A DNA stretch of 64,000 nucleotides, taken from contig NZ_JAFMSS010000002.1 of assembly GCF_017916295.1 (NCBI RefSeq), positions 394,324-458,323 of the forward strand, given 5' to 3'. Shown one piece after another: positions 8,290-16,450 of the stretch. Origin of the DNA: Rubellimicrobium arenae. Lineage in GTDB: Bacteria > Pseudomonadota > Alphaproteobacteria > Rhodobacterales > Rhodobacteraceae. The notes below the pieces were generated by a model, which saw nothing but the letters and a program-made list of their open reading frames with translations, was not told where the DNA came from and searched no databases. A program made the translations under genes and the position numbers. Numbering within the stretch: position 1 is the first letter of the stretch; each line of letters opens with the position of its first letter.

Positions 8290-10326
8290 TCAGAGATCCT
8301 TCACGAGCCGGAGCGCATCGTAGATCGCCGCGTGCGTGTTCCGCGCGGCCACGGCGTCGCCGATCCGGAAGACACGGAACCGGCCTTGGGGGTTGTTGAG
8401 CACCCTTTGGGGCATCCCGGTGGCCAGGGCCTCGTAGTCCACCTCGCCCGCGTTCGAGGACAGCGCCTTCAGCTCGAAATAGACCTCGTCGAGCGGACGG
8501 GTGCCATGGTTCACCACGACCTGGTCCACCACCCGCTCGCGCGTCGTGTCGCCATAGTCCGAACCCAGCGTGGCCAGGAGCTGGTTGCCCTGACGCTCGA
8601 CCCGCGTCAGCCGCCAGGTGACGGTGAAGGTGGTGTCGCGCCGCTGGAGGGAGCGCATGTAGGGCACGAGGTTCATGGCCATGACCTCGGGCGCGAAGGC
8701 ACGGTCGGGGGTCACGATCTCGACGCGCGCGCCAGTGGCCGCGATCATGTCGGCCGCCTGGAGCCCGGCATGGTCGCCCGCGTCATCGTAGACCAGCACG
8801 TTGGACCCGGGCCGCACGTCGCCCGACAGGATGTCCCAGGCCGAGACCACGAGGTCGTTGCCCTCCTCCAGCACCTCGGTATGCGGAAGGCCGCCGGTGG
8901 CAACGATCACCTCGTCGGGTTCGGAGGCCAGCACGGCCTCCGCGTCGGCCAGGGTGTTGAAGTGGAAGCGCACGCCGCGCTTCTCGCACTGGGCCATGCG
9001 CCAGGCGACGATGGAGATCATCTCGCGCCGCCGCTCGCTCTGCGCGGTGAGGCGGATCTGGCCACCGGGCTCGTCGGCCGCCTCGAAGACGGTGACCTCG
9101 TGCCCGCGCTCGGCGGCCACGCGCGCGGCCTCGAGCCCCGCCGGGCCCGCGCCCACGACGGTGATCCGCTTGTGCCGCGAAGCGGCGGGGATCGTCTGGG
9201 GCATGGTCGTCTCGCGGCCCGTGGCCGGGTTGTGGATGCAGAAGGCCGCCCCGCCCTGGTAGATGCGGTCGAGGCAGTAGTTCGCGCCCACGCAGGGCCG
9301 GATGTCGTCCTCGCGCCCTTCCAGGATCTTCCGCATGATGTGCGGGTCGGCCATGTGCGCCCGGGTCATCCCCACCATGTCCAGCTTGCCGGAGGCAATG
9401 GCGTGCCGCGCGGTGGCGAGATCGGGGATGCGCGCCGCGTGGAAGGTCGGAAAGCCCGTGGCCGCCTTGATCTCGCCCGCGAAGTCGAGATGCGGGGCGC
9501 TGGGCATGCCCTGGATGGGGATCACGTCCGTCAGCGCGGCATCCGTGTCGATGCGGCCGCGGATGACATTCAGGAAGTCCACCAGCCCGCTGCTCTTCAG
9601 GCGATAGGAGATCTCGAACCCTTCCTCGCGGGTGATCCCGCCCGGCGTCCCTTCATCGCCGGTGTAGCGGACACCGACGATGAAGTCCGGTCCGCAACGC
9701 TCGCGCACGGCCTGGAGCACGTCGAAGGTGAAGCGCAGGCGGTTGTCCAGGGAGCCGCCATAGGGCGCCTCAAGGTCGTTGGTCAGCGGCGACCAGAACT
9801 GGTCCAGGAGGTGCCCATAGGCCTCGAACTCGATGCCGTCGACGCCCGCGGCCTTCATCCGCTCGGCCGCGTCCGCGTAGTCGCGGATGATGCGGGCGAT
9901 GTCCCAGTCCTCCATGCGCTTGGGGAAGGCGCGGTGCGAGGCCTCGCGCTCGTGCGAGGGCGAGACCACGGGCAGCCAGTCGCCTTTGTCCCAGCGCGTC
10001 CGCCGCCCGAGGTGGGTCAGCTGGATCATCACCGCCGCGCCGTGGTCGTGGCATTCGTCCACGAGCTGGCGCATCCAGCCTACGACCTCGTCCTTCCAGG
10101 CCAGGATGTTGTTGAACACCGGCGGGCTGTCCCGCGCCACCGAGGCCGACCCCGCCGTCATCGTCAGCGCGATTCCCGCCTTGGCCCGCTCCACATGGTA
10201 GGCGCGGTATCGCTCCTTGGGCATCCCGTCCTCGGGATAGGCGGGCTCATGGCTCGTGATCATGACGCGGTTGCGCAACGTCAAGTGCTTGAGCTGGAAC
10301 GGCTGGAGAAGGGGATCTTGATGCAT
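8290..10326 (-). CDS. FMN/FAD oxidoreductase of the TMADH/DgcA/FadH family (probable N-demethylase)
   Basis: Flavoprotein of 678 residues with three parts: an old-yellow-enzyme TIM barrel for FMN (1-340), a cysteine region for a [4Fe-4S] cluster (345-363), and a dinucleotide-binding domain with VVGAGPAGLEAAR near 390. Relatives include trimethylamine dehydrogenase, 2,4-dienoyl-CoA reductase, dimethylglycine demethylase DgcA and N-methylproline demethylases. The N-terminal TSHEPAY stretch and CVGANYC look closer to the DgcA/N-methylproline type than to FadH. The usual second cluster cysteine is Ala348, which is odd. The gene is divergent from a TetR regulator followed by a P5C-reductase-like gene, which favours an N-methyl amine or imino-acid substrate. 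No clear Shine-Dalgarno is seen; the substrate is inferred, not shown. Confidence 0.85.
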   Translation of the reverse strand: MHQDPLLQPFQLKHLTLRNRVMITSHEPAYPEDGMPKERYRAYHVERAKAGIALTMTAGSASVARDSPPVFNNILAWKDEVVGWMRQLVDECHDHGAAVMIQLTHLGRRTRWDKGDWLPVVSPSHEREASHRAFPKRMEDWDIARIIRDYADAAERMKAAGVDGIEFEAYGHLLDQFWSPLTNDLEAPYGGSLDNRLRFTFDVLQAVRERCGPDFIVGVRYTGDEGTPGGITREEGFEISYRLKSSGLVDFLNVIRGRIDTDAALTDVIPIQGMPSAPHLDFAGEIKAATGFPTFHAARIPDLATARHAIASGKLDMVGMTRAHMADPHIMRKILEGREDDIRPCVGANYCLDRIYQGGAAFCIHNPATGRETTMPQTIPAASRHKRITVVGAGPAGLEAARVAAERGHEVTVFEAADEPGGQIRLTAQSERRREMISIVAWRMAQCEKRGVRFHFNTLADAEAVLASEPDEVIVATGGLPHTEVLEEGNDLVVSAWDILSGDVRPGSNVLVYDDAGDHAGLQAADMIAATGARVEIVTPDRAFAPEVMAMNLVPYMRSLQRRDTTFTVTWRLTRVERQGNQLLATLGSDYGDTTRERVVDQVVVNHGTRPLDEVYFELKALSSNAGEVDYEALATGMPQRVLNNPQGRFRVFRIGDAVAARNTHAAIYDALRLVKDL

Positions 10327-10370
10327 GGGGAGGCGTCCGGGCCGAAGGGGATGGCAAAGGGCTAGACCCG

Positions 10371-10408
10371 AATGTTCACATGTGTCAAGAACAAGGTCAC
10401 GAGTGACC
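10371..10408. promoter_or_regulatory. divergent control region with two inverted repeats (candidate TetR operators)
   Basis: The 146-bp gap between the flavoprotein gene and the TetR gene holds an 8-bp palindrome CACATGTG at 10377-10384, set within GTTC...GAAC, and a 14-bp inverted repeat GGTCACGAGTGACC at 10395-10408. On the minus strand TTGACA at 10388-10383 could be a -35 element for the flavoprotein gene, which would place the first repeat across that promoter. The -10 match is weak. A TetR repressor binding here is an inference. Confidence 0.5.
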
Positions 10409-10472
10409 AGCCGTTGGACATCCCCGTCAGCCCTGGCCGCCGCAGGGCCCTTGCACGTGACACGGGGGGAGC

Positions 10473-11111
10473 ATGTCCTTGAACGAGACCGGATGGCGCG
10501 GATCGGCTGACGCCTGGCTCGATGCGGCCTATCAGGCCCTGATCGAGGGTGGCGTGGAGGCTGTGAAGATCCTGCCCCTGGCCCAGCGCCTCAACATCTC
10601 GCGCACGAGCTTCTACTGGTTCTTCAAGGACCGCGAGGAGCTGCTGGCCGCCCTGGCCGATCGCTGGGCGGGCAAGAACACCGGCAGCCTGCTGGCCGCC
10701 ACCCAGGCCTATGCCGAGAGCGAATCCGAGGCGATGCTGAACGTCATCGGCTGCTTCCTCGACCCGGAGGGCTTCGACGCCCGATTCGAGTTCGCGGTGA
10801 GGAGCTGGGGGTTGCAATCCCCCGGCATGACCGGGCGCGTCGCCCAGGCCGACCGTGAACGGCTGGCCGCCTTGACGGACATGCTGCAGCGCTGGGGACA
10901 TGCCCCGCTGGATGCCGACGTGCGCGCCCGGACCATCTACCTGGTCCAGATCGGCTACATCTCCCTGCAGTCCGAGGAAACGCTGGGCGAGAGAATGCGA
11001 CGCATCCCCACCTACGTGGAAATCTACACCGGCCGGAAGCCCGAGCCGAGGGAGCTCGCGCGCTTTCATGCAAGGCATGGTTATGTTCCTGAAACGGCGG
11101 ACCTGACGTGA
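10473..11111 (+). CDS. TetR/AcrR-family transcriptional regulator
   Basis: DNA-binding regulator of 212 residues. The N-terminal helix-turn-helix spans about residues 12-58, including VKILPLAQRLNISRTSFYWFF-type recognition helices; the remaining helical part is the ligand-binding domain, which is not alignable by eye to a known inducer class. ATG follows GGGGGGA. It is divergent from the flavoprotein gene (146 bp) and its stop overlaps the GTG start of the next gene by 4 nt, so both are translated from one message. It probably controls the divergent gene and its own operon, using the inverted repeats in the gap. Confidence 0.88.
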   Translation: MSLNETGWRGSADAWLDAAYQALIEGGVEAVKILPLAQRLNISRTSFYWFFKDREELLAALADRWAGKNTGSLLAATQAYAESESEAMLNVIGCFLDPEGFDARFEFAVRSWGLQSPGMTGRVAQADRERLAALTDMLQRWGHAPLDADVRARTIYLVQIGYISLQSEETLGERMRRIPTYVEIYTGRKPEPRELARFHARHGYVPETADLT

Positions 11112-11902
11112 CGCGGCTGGGGATCGTCGGCGCGACTGGCTGGCTGGGCAGCGCCCTGAGGCGCGGCGTCCTGGACGCCGGACTGGTGCCGGAGACCGAC
11201 CTCGTGCTGCTGAACCGCAGCGGGCCGCGGCCCGACTACCACGGGCGAGCCCACGTCACCTGGGCTTCGGACCTGGCCGACCTTGTCGCCCGGACCGATG
11301 TGATCGTCCTGGCAGTGAGGCCGCAGGATTATGCGGCGCTGAACCTGCGTGCGCCAGGACGGCTCGTGGTATCCTTCATGGCCGGGGTCCCCCTGAGCGC
11401 ACTGGAGCTGACAGGCGCCCGCATCGTTCGCGCGATGCCCAACGGGGCGGCGGCGCTTGGGCGCTCCTACACGCCCTGGCTGGCCGGAGCGGACGTGACC
11501 AATGCCGACCGGACCTTCGTTCGGGTGATGCTGGCCGCGTTCGGGCAGGAGGATGAGGTCGCTTCCGAGGCCCAGATCGATCTGCTGACGGCGCTGTCGG
11601 GCTCGGGGGCGGCGTATCCGGCCCTGATGGCGGCGGCGCTGCTGGGGGAAGCCCGGGCGGCGGGATTGCCCGAGCCGGTGGCCCGGCGTGCCGTCGAAGC
11701 GGTCGTCTGCGATGGCGCCGATCTTCTGCGAGGGCGCATCGAATCGGCTCCGGAGATGGTGGGCACGTATCGGGCCTACCAGGGCACCACGGCGGCGGGG
11801 CTCGACGCGGCGGAGCGGGCGGGGTTCTCGGCTGCCTTGACCTCGGCGCTGCGCGCCGCCGCGGCGAAAGCCCTGCGGATGTGGCCCACCACCGAGTCCT
11901 GA
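11108..11902 (+). CDS. pyrroline-5-carboxylate reductase family protein
   Basis: NAD(P)-dependent imine reductase homologue of 264 residues. It has an N-terminal Rossmann loop GIVGATGWLG and the C-terminal P5CR dimer region, with LSGSGAAYPALM near 158-175 and QGTTAAGLDAAERAGF near 224. The usual ProC reaction is reduction of pyrroline-5-carboxylate to proline. Here the gene begins with GTG overlapping the TetR stop (GTGA) and sits beside a demethylase-like flavoprotein. A dedicated catabolic role, reducing a cyclic imine such as the product of an N-methyl imino acid pathway, is therefore as likely as housekeeping proline synthesis. The family assignment is firm; the substrate is open. Confidence 0.85.
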   Translation: MTRLGIVGATGWLGSALRRGVLDAGLVPETDLVLLNRSGPRPDYHGRAHVTWASDLADLVARTDVIVLAVRPQDYAALNLRAPGRLVVSFMAGVPLSALELTGARIVRAMPNGAAALGRSYTPWLAGADVTNADRTFVRVMLAAFGQEDEVASEAQIDLLTALSGSGAAYPALMAAALLGEARAAGLPEPVARRAVEAVVCDGADLLRGRIESAPEMVGTYRAYQGTTAAGLDAAERAGFSAALTSALRAAAAKALRMWPTTES

Positions 11903-12400
11903 ACTTGCTCCACCGGTTGCAGCGTAGAAGGTCGGGAGCGGGATGAACGGACCACCTTGCCCCCAGCGGTCCGGGCAGGCCCCTAGGCAACCCCCACGGC
12001 GCTCCGCCCTGTCCGGGTCCCGTGCCCGGCGCGACCCGTGACAGGCCTCCCGAGCAGGCCGGCCGCCCAGATCCCTCGTCGGGCCATGTGACGTCGCCCG
12101 CTTCCGGAACATAGCCCGACCTCCATGTGGTCGGTTACGGCGCCGCCGGCCGACCTGACACCTCGGTGCATCACCGGAACGGGCCGCTCGGCACACCGGC
12201 ATGAAGGAAGGCCAGCACGCTGCCTCGAACGCCTTCAACAGCTTCGTTGCCCGACGGTTGCTCGCGTCCGGACTTGCCGGGAGGCTGAACGCCCGAGTGG
12301 GAGTTCAAGGCGATAGTTCCCTAAAAGGCTGTGGCATTAGCCTGCCATTAATAGGAAGACCGCTCCTCTCGGCGCAGCAACGTCGACCGAGGTCCAAAGC
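11903..12400. other. intergenic region upstream of the chemoreceptor
   Basis: Nearly 500 bp without a gene that can be supported on either strand. The last ~100 bp are visibly richer in A+T than the surroundings (for example CTAAAAGG and CCATTAATAGG at 12321-12355) and probably hold the promoter of the chemoreceptor gene. A flagellar sigma-28 type promoter was looked for, but spacing and -10 match are poor. Confidence 0.4.
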
Positions 12401-14143
12401 ATGAGCCGCATCCGAGAATTCGACAACAAGCTCACGATCAGGAAGCGCCTGGTCCTGGCATTCACGGTGATGGCCGCCCTCTCCGCCGGAGCCATGGCCC
12501 TGTCGACCTTCAGTCTCCTGTCCCTCAACGGGCGGGTTTCCTCCATGGTCGAGAACGATGTGGAACGGGTCCGGCTCAGCGAGAAGCTGCTTCTTGAGCA
12601 GATGCGGGTCCAGAAGCTCGTCCGCGAGCATATCCTGGTCAGCGATGCCGCCCTGAAGCAGCAGATCGAGCAGGACCTGTCCGTGTCCCGCTCCAAGAGC
12701 GACGAGGTCGTGGCCGAGCTGAAGCTCTTGGGGACCGACGACGACATCGCCGACCTCGATGCCTTCAACGACCTGCGGGCCCAGCTCCGGGCCGTCAACG
12801 ATCGGGCCATCGCCCTGTCGCGCGAGAACAAGCTGGTCGAGGCCAGCGACCTCGTCGTGGCGAACGGGGTCGAGATCTGGAACCGGATGGAGCCGGCGCT
12901 CGACGACATCGTCAAGGAAAGCCAGGGCACCCTTCACGACAAGGACGTGGCGAGTCGCCAGATCACCTATCGCTCGCTCGCCATGCTGATGGTCCTCCTG
13001 TTGGTCTCGGTCGCCTTCGGGACCGTGAGCGCACGCTGGACCATCCGGATCATCTCGAAAGCGTTCTCAGATGCGCTCGACATGGCGCAACGCGTGGCCC
13101 GCGGCGATCTCACGGCCACGGCCACGATCGAAAGGACCGACGAGGCCGGCGAGGTCATGGGCAGCCTCAACGGCATGGTGCTGAGCCTCCGCACCATCGT
13201 GGAACGGGTGCTGGCCAGTTCCAGCCAGATGACCTCGGGGGCCGTGCAGCTTGCCGCCGCCGCCCAGCAGCTCACGTCCAGCGCGACAGAGCAGGCTGCT
13301 GCGACCGAAGAGGTCTCCGCCTCGGTCGAGGAGATCGCGGCCAACATCAAGCAGACGGCCTTCAACGCCTCCGAGACCGAGATCGTGGCCAAGCGGTCGG
13401 TGGACGAAACCCGTGGGTCGGGACAGTCCGCGGCGGAGGCGGTCCGGGCGATGACGACGATCGCCAAGAAGACCACCATCGTGCAGGAGATCGCGCGCCA
13501 GACGGACCTGCTGGCGCTCAATGCCGCCGTCGAGGCGGCACGGGCGGGCGAGCACGGAAGAGGGTTTGCCGTGGTGGCGTCCGAAGTTCGCAAGCTTGCG
13601 GAACGGGCGCGCGCGGCCTCCGAGGAGATTGGGGAGTTGTCGGAATCGACGGTCGAGATCTCGCGGAGCGCAGGCGACAAGCTGCAGGGGTTGGTCCCCG
13701 AGATCGAGAAGACCGCGAGCCTCATCAGCCAGATCACCCACGCCAACCAGGAACTCGCGACGGGCGCCGCCCAGATCACGACCGCCATCCATCAGATCGA
13801 CGCGGCCGCCCAGCAGAACACCGCGACCGCCGAGCAGGTGGCCTCGACGGCTGGTCTCCTCGCCTCGCAGGCTCACGAGCTTCGGGCCTCGATGGGGTTC
13901 TTCCGGCTCCATGCCATGAAGGATCAGAACCAGGGCAGCGAGGCAGCGCCGTCCGGCACGAGCGCGACGGCCACTGCTGCGCCCTTCACGACGCTGCCGA
14001 GCCCGGAGGATGTACCGGCCAAGCCCCAGGAGCTCAGGCCCAACGTGGCGCGGCCGGCCCTCTCCCTGGGCTACGACTTCGTCCTGGCCGAGGGGGAGGA
14101 TGAACTCGACCAGCAATTCCGTCGGACGGGTGCTTCCGGCTGA
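12401..14143 (+). CDS. methyl-accepting chemotaxis protein
   Basis: Chemoreceptor of 580 residues in the inner membrane. A first membrane helix (residues ~19-42) is followed by a four-helix-bundle type periplasmic sensor (~43-185), a second membrane helix (~190-212), a HAMP domain (~213-268) and the cytoplasmic signalling rod. The conserved hairpin tip is present as QEIARQTDLLALN followed by AAVEAARAGEHGRGFAVVA. Glu/Gln-rich stretches on both sides are candidate methylation sites. The C-terminus is a ~80-residue low-complexity tail without an obvious NWETF-type tether, so adaptation enzymes may be recruited in another way. The ligand is unknown. No che or flagellar genes are nearby. It is convergent with a diguanylate cyclase. 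Confidence 0.92.
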   Translation: MSRIREFDNKLTIRKRLVLAFTVMAALSAGAMALSTFSLLSLNGRVSSMVENDVERVRLSEKLLLEQMRVQKLVREHILVSDAALKQQIEQDLSVSRSKSDEVVAELKLLGTDDDIADLDAFNDLRAQLRAVNDRAIALSRENKLVEASDLVVANGVEIWNRMEPALDDIVKESQGTLHDKDVASRQITYRSLAMLMVLLLVSVAFGTVSARWTIRIISKAFSDALDMAQRVARGDLTATATIERTDEAGEVMGSLNGMVLSLRTIVERVLASSSQMTSGAVQLAAAAQQLTSSATEQAAATEEVSASVEEIAANIKQTAFNASETEIVAKRSVDETRGSGQSAAEAVRAMTTIAKKTTIVQEIARQTDLLALNAAVEAARAGEHGRGFAVVASEVRKLAERARAASEEIGELSESTVEISRSAGDKLQGLVPEIEKTASLISQITHANQELATGAAQITTAIHQIDAAAQQNTATAEQVASTAGLLASQAHELRASMGFFRLHAMKDQNQGSEAAPSGTSATATAAPFTTLPSPEDVPAKPQELRPNVARPALSLGYDFVLAEGEDELDQQFRRTGASG

Positions 14144-14199
14144 GGTCGGGATCGAAGCCGGCTCGACCGTTCGAGGCCTGACACCCGGCTACAACGCTC

Positions 14200-14232
14200 A
14201 AGGCCCGGTCAGGGAGATCCAGACCGGGCCTT
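14200..14232. terminator. bidirectional hairpin between chemoreceptor and diguanylate cyclase
   Basis: Perfect 11-bp inverted repeat AAGGCCCGGTC / GACCGGGCCTT with an 11-nt loop, placed between two convergent genes. There is no long T-tract, which is common for terminators in this group. Confidence 0.75.
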
Positions 14233-14299
14233 CATCGACTTACTGGCAGGCCGCTCGCTTCGGATTCGTGACAATGCGGCCCACCGCGCGGATGACCTG

Positions 14300-15193
14300 C
14301 TACCCCCGGCCAGGCTGCTCTGGCTCCGGCCGCATCTCTCCGACCAGGGCCCAAGATGAGTCGGGCGACACATGCACCCGATTTCGGCCAGATCTCTTGG
14401 CCTCATAAAGGGCCGCATCCGAAGCCAGCAGCGCCGAGCCGAGCCGTGATCCCCCGGCGTGTCGAGCAAGGCCAGCCGAGATCGTGACAGGCCCGAGGGG
14501 CGTCGCGACAGCGGACTCGATGCTTTCGCGCAGGCGGTTCGCGATGCGAAGGGCTTCTGCTTGGTCGACCTCCGGGAGGACCAGGATGAACTCCTCCCCT
14601 CCGAAACGCGCAAGGACATCACTGGCCCGCAGCAGGGTGCCCGCGACGCCTGCGACACGACAGATGATCTGGTCGCCCATGTCGTGACCGAAGGCATCGT
14701 TGATCCGTTTGAACTGGTCGATGTCGAAATGAACGAGCCATCCTGCGGGCGATCTCATCAGGCGCCGCTCGGCTCCCCGTCTGTTCAATAGACCTGTCAT
14801 CGGGTCGGTGTCCGCCTCGAGACGCGATTGGTCGACGTGGTCCGTTACGCGGTCCAGGAGCCTGTTCGTATGGTGCATGACTCGTCCGACCTCGTCGGCA
14901 AAGTCATCCGGCAGGTGGCCGGGATGCCGGCCCGCATCCCAGGACTCGAGATGCCGCGCGATGACGAGGAGCGGGCTGAGGATATTGCGCAGCGCCATCA
15001 GCGTCAGCAGAGTCCCGATCGCCGTGGCCATCACCATGACGACGATGGATGCCAGCGTCTCATGAAGCTCGCGGTCGAGCCCAAGGTCGACAAAGGCCAG
15101 GAGAGGGATCTGGATTCCGAGGCAGGCCAGGAGCAGCACCTTGGCCGCAAAGCTCGCAGGGAAGATCCGGGACATCAGGCGGTAGAGTTTCAT
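14300..15193 (-). CDS. membrane diguanylate cyclase (GGDEF domain)
   Basis: Makes cyclic di-GMP from two GTP at the inner membrane. Of 297 residues, the first ~70 hold two hydrophobic helices (about 15-36 and 47-70) with only a short loop between them, so there is no large periplasmic sensor. A HAMP-like or linker region runs to ~125. The GGDEF domain carries the active motif GGEEF and, five residues before it, RASD, a match to the RxxD inhibitory I-site, so product inhibition is expected. The DPMTGLLNRR motif at its start is intact. It is convergent with the chemoreceptor and its 5' side faces a long gene-free region. Confidence 0.92.
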   Translation of the reverse strand: MKLYRLMSRIFPASFAAKVLLLACLGIQIPLLAFVDLGLDRELHETLASIVVMVMATAIGTLLTLMALRNILSPLLVIARHLESWDAGRHPGHLPDDFADEVGRVMHHTNRLLDRVTDHVDQSRLEADTDPMTGLLNRRGAERRLMRSPAGWLVHFDIDQFKRINDAFGHDMGDQIICRVAGVAGTLLRASDVLARFGGEEFILVLPEVDQAEALRIANRLRESIESAVATPLGPVTISAGLARHAGGSRLGSALLASDAALYEAKRSGRNRVHVSPDSSWALVGEMRPEPEQPGRG

Positions 15194-16052
15194 CCGAAGA
15201 CCGATGCATTGACTGCAAATCTCTGTCGGGCCTGACGCGTTGAAGTTCTGCTAATGGTTCAAATTCTGCTCATTCAGTCCCAACGATCACATCCGGGGCA
15301 TTTGGACCCCGGGTGCATGGAGCAGGACTGAGCACATGAACCAGCGGCGCCTGGCCATGATCAGCGCAGACGTGCCTCCACGATTGCGCCCTCGCGATGA
15401 TGTCCTTTCGACATCCCTCATCTCTCGACAAACTTCGGTCCAGCGAGGTGAGCGCCCCTGAAGATCGGGGCAACCACCGCCTTGATGCACAGGAGCCTCC
15501 GCCGACGCTGGTTCGGTGAGGGCGGCTCGACCGCCACGGGGCCCGCGATATCGCAAAGGTTGGTGTGCGTCAGTCCATCCGGTGGTCAACCCGCATAGGC
15601 CGCGCCTTCACGCCTCTCAGGTGCGCTCGGTACCGCCCGATCTGAAATTCGGTATCCTTGTCGTGGTAGCTCCTCGATCCGGATCGTTGCTCGGGAGGAC
15701 ACGCCCTCCCCGCCTCCCGCCGGTGACACCCCGACGGCCCGGATTGCCGAGGTGCGGGGCACCCCCCGGATGGCACTCGGTTGCGGATCGCCGTCCCGAC
15801 ATTTCTGCCTTTGGGCAAGGAGACCCGCCTTGTGCAGGGCTACTGCCGCTGGCTCAAGGACCGGCATGGCATAGCCTCTCGGTCAGCCATCCACGCCCCG
15901 ACGTTCAAGCAATCTGCCGACGAGGTCCGATCCACAGTTCGGGTGTGGAAACCTGAGATCGCGCAAGCCCCAAGACGCACGGACGCCGACCCACCCCATC
16001 AAACCGACCTGCAAGCCGGGAACACAGGATGCCGCGTGGAAGGGCTTGGGTG
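15194..16052. other. long intergenic region without a supported gene
   Basis: About 860 bp between the diguanylate cyclase start and tRNA-His. Several open frames of 60-145 codons exist on both strands, but they overlap each other, lack ribosome-binding sites and have compositions typical of chance frames in GC-rich DNA. Two near copies of TTCTGCT lie at 15247-15270. No transposase or integrase fragment was recognised, although the position next to a tRNA gene makes an old insertion conceivable. Confidence 0.4.
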
Positions 16053-16129
16053 TGGTACCGCCTCCCCGGCTCGAACGGGGGACCCCCAGATCCACAATCT
16101 GGTGCTCTAACCAACTGAGCTAAGGCGGC
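16053..16129 (-). tRNA. tRNA-His (GTG anticodon)
   Basis: A complete cloverleaf can be folded. The acceptor stem is GCCGCCT with AGGCGGT, the D arm contains AGCTCAGTTGGTTAGAGC, the anticodon loop is TTGTGGA (anticodon GTG), the T arm contains GTTCGAGCC, and CCA is encoded. Position 1:72 is a G-U pair, the discriminator is A73, and the base before position 1 is T, so no G-1 is encoded. Most bacterial tRNA-His have G-1 opposite C73; the form seen here is the known alphaproteobacterial variant. Confidence 0.96.
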
Positions 16130-16234
16130 ACTGCGCGGGGACGTAGCGCCGGACTGCGGCGAATGCAAGGGCCTTGCAGGATGGGGCGCGGCCGCGCTAC
16201 GCCCAGAGCCGATCGGCAGAGCAGGAGGAACGCC

Positions 16235-16435
16235 ATGAGCATCGACAAGCAGAGCGACGTGTCGGCCAACCTCCAGATCGGCCCCACCTCGGTCGGGATG
16301 GTCCGAATCTATGTCGAGGCGGAAGGCGGGATCGAGCTCCCGCTCGACTTTGAACCGGAAGAAGCCCTGGAGATCGCCGAAGAGCTGCGCGCCGCCGCGG
16401 AGATCGCCCGCGGCATGGGCAAGAACCGGCGCTGA
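16235..16435 (+). CDS. small conserved protein, DUF6324-like
   Basis: A protein of 66 residues. The frame is open further upstream, but this ATG follows AGGAGG at ideal spacing and the protein then begins with MSIDKQSDVSANLQIGPTS, which I recall as a short conserved Rhodobacterales family (DUF6324). It is acidic and ends in a helix rich in Glu and Ala. There is no signal peptide, membrane segment or catalytic motif, and the function is unknown. It is convergent with mmcB, the two stop codons being only 10 nt apart inside an inverted repeat. Confidence 0.8.
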   Translation: MSIDKQSDVSANLQIGPTSVGMVRIYVEAEGGIELPLDFEPEEALEIAEELRAAAEIARGMGKNRR

Positions 16436-16450
16436 CCCGGGCCGGTCAGC
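16431..16450. terminator. hairpin containing both stop codons of a convergent gene pair
   Basis: GCTGACC and GGTCAGC form a 7-bp perfect stem with a 6-nt loop. The TGA of the DUF6324-like gene and the TGA of mmcB lie inside the two arms. Three base pairs of the stem follow automatically from opposing TGA codons; the rest do not. Confidence 0.5.

Noticed and set aside
8035..10365. A plus-strand open frame of 776 codons
   Set aside because: Antisense to the flavoprotein gene, no family resemblance and no ribosome-binding site.
12301..12360. A flagellar sigma-28 promoter before the chemoreceptor gene
   Set aside because: TAAA is present, but the spacer and the GCCGATAA-like element do not match well.
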